A stretch of DNA of 64,000 bases from Thalassomonas haliotis. Its GTDB lineage: Bacteria > Pseudomonadota > Gammaproteobacteria > Enterobacterales > Alteromonadaceae. Each line of letters starts with the position of its first letter. Position 1 is the first letter of the stretch. Location: the NCBI RefSeq assembly GCF_028657945.1, contig NZ_CP059693.1, positions 248,001 through 312,000 of the forward strand, read 5' to 3'. The notes below the pieces were generated by a model. That model did not search any database and was not told the origin of the DNA. It saw only the letters and a list, made by a program, of their open reading frames with translations. A program made the translations under genes and the position numbers. Positions 60,833-64,000 of the stretch are shown in pieces.

Positions 60833-62431
60833 ATGTTAGATCCACAGATTAAACAGCAGTTACAAACGTATTTACAGCACCTGAAATCCCCGGTTGAACT
60901 GGCGGTATTTCTCGACAGCAGCGATAAAGCAAAAGAGCTCGACAGCCTGGTCAAGGACATTGCAGCCATGTCGCCTTTGGTTGAGGTGATAACATTAGCG
61001 GATCAAGGAGAAAGAGCACCTTCATTATTGGTACGCTCTAAAGAAAAACAAACCGGCATACGTTTTGCCGGTGTGCCTATGGGGCACGAATTCACTTCCC
61101 TGGTGCTGGCCCTGCTGCACAGCGGCGATCATCCGATAAAGCTTGAAGCGGAGGTGATCGAACAAATTCGTCGCTTACCCGGACAATACCGGTTTGAAAC
61201 CTATGTTTCCCTCAGTTGCCAGAACTGCCCGGACGTGGTGCAGGCGCTAAATATGATGGCGGCGATTAATCCCGGCATCAGCAATGTGATGATCGACGGC
61301 GCCCTGTTCCCGGCGGAGGTGAGCGAACGTAACATTATGGCGGTGCCTTCGGTTTATTTAAACGGCGAGCTGTTTGCCCAGGGACGCATAACCTTAACTG
61401 AAATTTTAAACAAGCTCGACAGCAAGGCGGGAGAGCGCCAGGCACAAGCTCTCAATAACAAAGCAGCTTTTGATCTCCTGGTAGTCGGCGGCGGTCCGGC
61501 AGGAGCTTCTGCTGCAATTTACGGTGCCCGTAAAGGCATTAGAACCGGCATAGTGGCGGACAGGTTCGGCGGCCAGGTCATGGATACCATGGCGATAGAA
61601 AATTTCATTTCCGTCAAAGGCACCCAGGGACCTAAACTGGTGGCCAGCCTGGAAGAGCATGTCCGGGATTATGATGTTGATATCATGGATAACCAAAAAG
61701 CCAAAAAGCTGCAAGTCGTTGAGCAGCCCGGCGGTGATATCACCATAGAACTGGAAAACGGCGCCATGCTAACAACCAAAGCCTTGTTGCTGGCTACCGG
61801 GGCACGCTGGCGCGAGATGAATGTGCCCGGCGAGCAGGAATACCGGGGTAAGGGGGTGGCTTATTGTCCCCATTGCGACGGCCCTTTATTTAAAGGTAAA
61901 GCGGTGGCAGTGATCGGTGGCGGTAATTCCGGTATCGAAGCCGCCATCGACCTGGCGGGTATTGTCAGCCGGGTAACGGTACTGGAGTTTGACACTAAGC
62001 TCAGGGCGGATGAGGTGCTGCAGCAAAAAGCACGCTCTATGGGTAATATCGATATTATCCTCAATGCCCGGACTACAGAAGTGACTGGGGACGGGCAAAA
62101 AGTCAGCGGCTTAAGCTATACCTGCCGCAGCAGTGGTCAAGCCAAGCAGTTGAATGTCGAGGGGATCTTTGTGCAAATTGGTCTCGTACCCAACAGCCAG
62201 TTTTTACCTGAGGCCTTGGCGCTGAATAACCGCGGTGAAATTATAACCGGCAGCGGCGGCCAGACCAATTTACCCGGCGTCTATGCCGCGGGAGATGTTA
62301 CCGACAGCGCCTATAAGCAAATTATCATTGCCATGGGCAGCGGCGCTACGGCGGCTTTGGGGGCCTTCGATTATCTGATGCGGGCACCGCAGCAGGCATT
62401 AACGGAAGTCGTTGCAGAAGATGCTGCTTAA
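60833..62431 (+). CDS. ahpF: Alkyl hydroperoxide reductase flavoprotein subunit AhpF
   Basis: AhpF of 532 residues from ATG 60,833, giving the usual N-terminus [20 protein letters not shown]; the upstream frame from 60,755 covers the hairpin region and is not protein-like. The N-terminal thioredoxin-like domain has [14 protein letters not shown] binding is [22 protein letters not shown](P)H binding [18 protein letters not shown], and the redox pair is in [11 protein letters not shown]. It transfers electrons from NADH to AhpC. Convergent with oxyR with a 4-bp overlap. Confidence 0.96.
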   Translation: MLDPQIKQQLQTYLQHLKSPVELAVFLDSSDKAKELDSLVKDIAAMSPLVEVITLADQGERAPSLLVRSKEKQTGIRFAGVPMGHEFTSLVLALLHSGDHPIKLEAEVIEQIRRLPGQYRFETYVSLSCQNCPDVVQALNMMAAINPGISNVMIDGALFPAEVSERNIMAVPSVYLNGELFAQGRITLTEILNKLDSKAGERQAQALNNKAAFDLLVVGGGPAGASAAIYGARKGIRTGIVADRFGGQVMDTMAIENFISVKGTQGPKLVASLEEHVRDYDVDIMDNQKAKKLQVVEQPGGDITIELENGAMLTTKALLLATGARWREMNVPGEQEYRGKGVAYCPHCDGPLFKGKAVAVIGGGNSGIEAAIDLAGIVSRVTVLEFDTKLRADEVLQQKARSMGNIDIILNARTTEVTGDGQKVSGLSYTCRSSGQAKQLNVEGIFVQIGLVPNSQFLPEALALNNRGEIITGSGGQTNLPGVYAAGDVTDSAYKQIIIAMGSGATAALGAFDYLMRAPQQALTEVVAEDAA

Positions 62432-63348
62432 ACGGCACCTTCTTCAGGGTTGCTAAAAAGTCCGTTGACAGAGGCACGGATAGAGCTGACCACCTCCCGG
62501 ATACAGGCCAAACGTGAATAGCCGGGACGCACCAGTAAAGAGATCAACCTTACCGGCGGCGGCGCTGCAAAGGGGATATAACGTATGGCATTGCCCGGCA
62601 CCAGGTTAAGGGTTGCCAGTTGCGGTAGCAGGGTAATGCCCATATTGCTGGCCACCATATGGCGCAGGGTTTCCAAACTGGTGGCTTTAAACCTGTGATC
62701 TTCATTGGCGCCTGCGGTAAAACAGTAACCCAGCGCCTGGTCCCTTAAACAGTGGCCGTCTTCCAGGGTCAGGATTTGCTGGTCTTGAAGATCGTTCAGG
62801 ACCAGGGATTTTTTCTCTGCCAGGGCATGTTGCGGTGAGCAGGCCAATACCAGGGGTTCTTCAAACAAATCATATCGTTCGAATTTATCCATATCATCAA
62901 GCCAGGGTAATACCAGCACATCCAGCTTTCCCTCATCGAGCGCCCGGAGCAAGTGCTGGGTTTTATCTTCATGCAGGTAAAAATTAATTTTCGGCAAGCG
63001 CTTATTGAGGCCCGCCATGATATGGGGCAAAACATAAGGCGCCAGTGTCGGGATCAGCCCCAGGTGCAAATCGCCGGATAAAGGATCGAGCAGGGCCTGG
63101 GCGGACTCTTCAAAGGCGCTTGCGGCCCTGAGTACCTTGCGTGCCTCCAGCACCAGCTGTTCGCCTGCCGGCGTCAACATGACCTGGCGGGTTTGCCGTT
63201 CCACCAGTTGCAAACCCAGTTGCTGCTCCAGTTTGATGATCTGGCCGCTTAATGTCGGCTGGCTGACAAAGCAGGATTGTGCCGCCCGGCCAAAGTGGCG
63301 GAAATTGTCAATGGCGTCCAGGTATTGCAGGTCTCTGAGCTTAATCAT
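62428..63348 (-). CDS. oxyR: Peroxide-sensing LysR-type regulator OxyR
   Basis: OxyR of 306 residues. The N-terminal HTH ([20 protein letters not shown], then [14 protein letters not shown]) is typical. The two redox cysteines are conserved at 200 and 209 ([17 protein letters not shown]), forming a disulfide when oxidised. It probably binds the operator at 60,006. Its stop overlaps the ahpF stop region on the opposite strand. Confidence 0.96.
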   Translation of the reverse strand: MIKLRDLQYLDAIDNFRHFGRAAQSCFVSQPTLSGQIIKLEQQLGLQLVERQTRQVMLTPAGEQLVLEARKVLRAASAFEESAQALLDPLSGDLHLGLIPTLAPYVLPHIMAGLNKRLPKINFYLHEDKTQHLLRALDEGKLDVLVLPWLDDMDKFERYDLFEEPLVLACSPQHALAEKKSLVLNDLQDQQILTLEDGHCLRDQALGYCFTAGANEDHRFKATSLETLRHMVASNMGITLLPQLATLNLVPGNAIRYIPFAAPPPVRLISLLVRPGYSRLACIREVVSSIRASVNGLFSNPEEGAV

Positions 63349-63585
63349 AGAAGGTGGCTATCGCATTTTAATTTTTAAATGATAATTCCAATAATATAAA
63401 GTTTTGCCGCGTCAAATCAAGAGGACGGACCTCTAGCTACAAGAGCTTTCGTATTTTCAAGCATAGCCGGCATTGTGTTTATGTTAAGTTATGGTTACTT
63501 TTTGTCGGCTTGTATTGGCATTTTGTTGAGCTTGTATTTTAACTTATTTATTTTTAAGTAAATGTTCTTATTGGCTGGAGGGCGG

Positions 63586-63779
63586 ATGAATTTAAATGGT
63601 GCTGGTAAAATCTCCATCATAATGTTTGCTTGCCTGCTTTTTCCCGCTATCCGCAGGCGCCTGAATGGGAAGCTGCCTTTGCCGATATTATTAGCTTTAA
63701 TCAAAGATACCCGAAGATCAGCGAACTGGTTGACAACCTAAGCCAAGATAAGACACTTTTATACTTAGGCAGTTCCGGC
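63586..63779 (+). pseudogene. Short ORF broken by an apparent frameshift
   Basis: From ATG 63,586 one frame gives a signal-like start (SIIMFACLLFP). Near 63,650 the protein-like character shifts to another frame that reads PEWEAAFADIISFNQRYPKI, then SELVDNLSQDKTLLYLGSSG and stops by 63,779. Together they would make a small secreted protein of about 65 residues. Family unknown; it may be noise. Confidence 0.3.
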
Positions 63780-63844
63780 TAGACTCCTGGCCAGCTGTTT
63801 ATGGCTGAAGCGATATTTACATAAAATAATAACAAGGAAATACC

Positions 63845-64000
63845 ATGAAAAAGGTTTTTTTCCGGCAATTTACCCTGATATTGGGGCTTGTGCTGCCGAT
63901 GATGGCTTTGTTTGCCCAAGAGGCAGAAAGTTGGCCGCCTATTCTGGAATATTATCCGGATTGCTCTTACCAAATTGTGAAAACCTTCAGCGCTAAAAAG
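63845..64000 (+). CDS. Putative secreted protein (N-terminal part)
   Basis: Partial gene cut by the right window edge; 52 codons are visible. AAGGA lies 8 nt before ATG 63,845. Residues 1-24 form a Sec signal peptide (KKVFFRQFTLILGLVLPMM, ending FAQ). The mature part starts EAESWPPILEYYPDCSYQIV. No family recognised from this fragment. Confidence 0.7.
   Translation, partial: MKKVFFRQFTLILGLVLPMMALFAQEAESWPPILEYYPDCSYQIVKTFSAKK

Noticed and set aside
1-64000. CRISPR arrays, tRNA or rRNA genes, insertion sequences and integrases
   Set aside because: None were seen: no spaced direct repeats, no cloverleaf-like sequences recognised and no transposase or recombinase motifs among the proteins.

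Overview
The window looks like the chromosome of a marine gammaproteobacterium, most likely an Alteromonadales/Colwelliaceae relative (Thalassomonas-like). This is inferred from gene content and protein style; no rRNA or other marker gene is present. About half of the window is a complete-looking secondary (lateral-type) flagellar system arranged like the lateral clusters of Vibrio parahaemolyticus and Aeromonas.

Layout. 1-14,251: start of fliD, a lateral-type flagellin, and the leftward operon flgBCDEFGHIJKL plus one uncharacterised gene; flgA, a small membrane ORF, flgM and flgN run rightwards. 14,313-25,603: non-flagellar genes (sugar isomerase-like protein, phytanoyl-CoA dioxygenase-like enzyme, LysR regulator, nucleoside transporter, an orphan RiPP-like 50-residue peptide, a class 3 lipase with a DUF6795-type partner and its decayed duplicate, an amidohydrolase, a GNAT protein), ending in an uncharacterised membrane-anchored protein that appears to share the flagellar late promoter. 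25,942-33,908: leftward motY-lafK-fliEFGHIJ. 34,660-41,116: rightward fliMNPQR-flhBA. 41,209-49,235: small membrane protein, a chemoreceptor, a cache-type histidine kinase, a PAS-containing sigma-54 activator and ccoG. 49,294-55,533: azlCD with an AraC regulator, a truncated M16 peptidase, two small unknown proteins, a MocR regulator divergent from a paiAB-like pair. 55,555-59,880: a 1441-residue secreted subtilase. 60,006-63,348: an OxyR operator, ahpC, ahpF and oxyR. The right edge holds a frameshifted ORF and the start of a secreted protein.

How the genes work together. LafK (sigma-54 activator) probably drives the early flagellar operons; a sigma-54-like element lies before flgB. FlgM would restrain a flagellar sigma-28 factor encoded outside the window. 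An identical motif, TTTAAG-N15-GTCGCTTT or close variants, stands before flagellin, flgM, motY and the uncharacterised gene at 24,794-25,603, defining a probable late regulon.

The most unusual observation is that four intergenic gaps in the flagellar operons (flgI-flgJ, flgE-flgF, lafK-fliE, fliM-fliN) hold diverged copies of the end of the preceding gene. In two of them the copy also carries the start of the following gene, giving small chimeric ORFs. The second is an orphan RiPP-like precursor peptide at 18,823-18,975.
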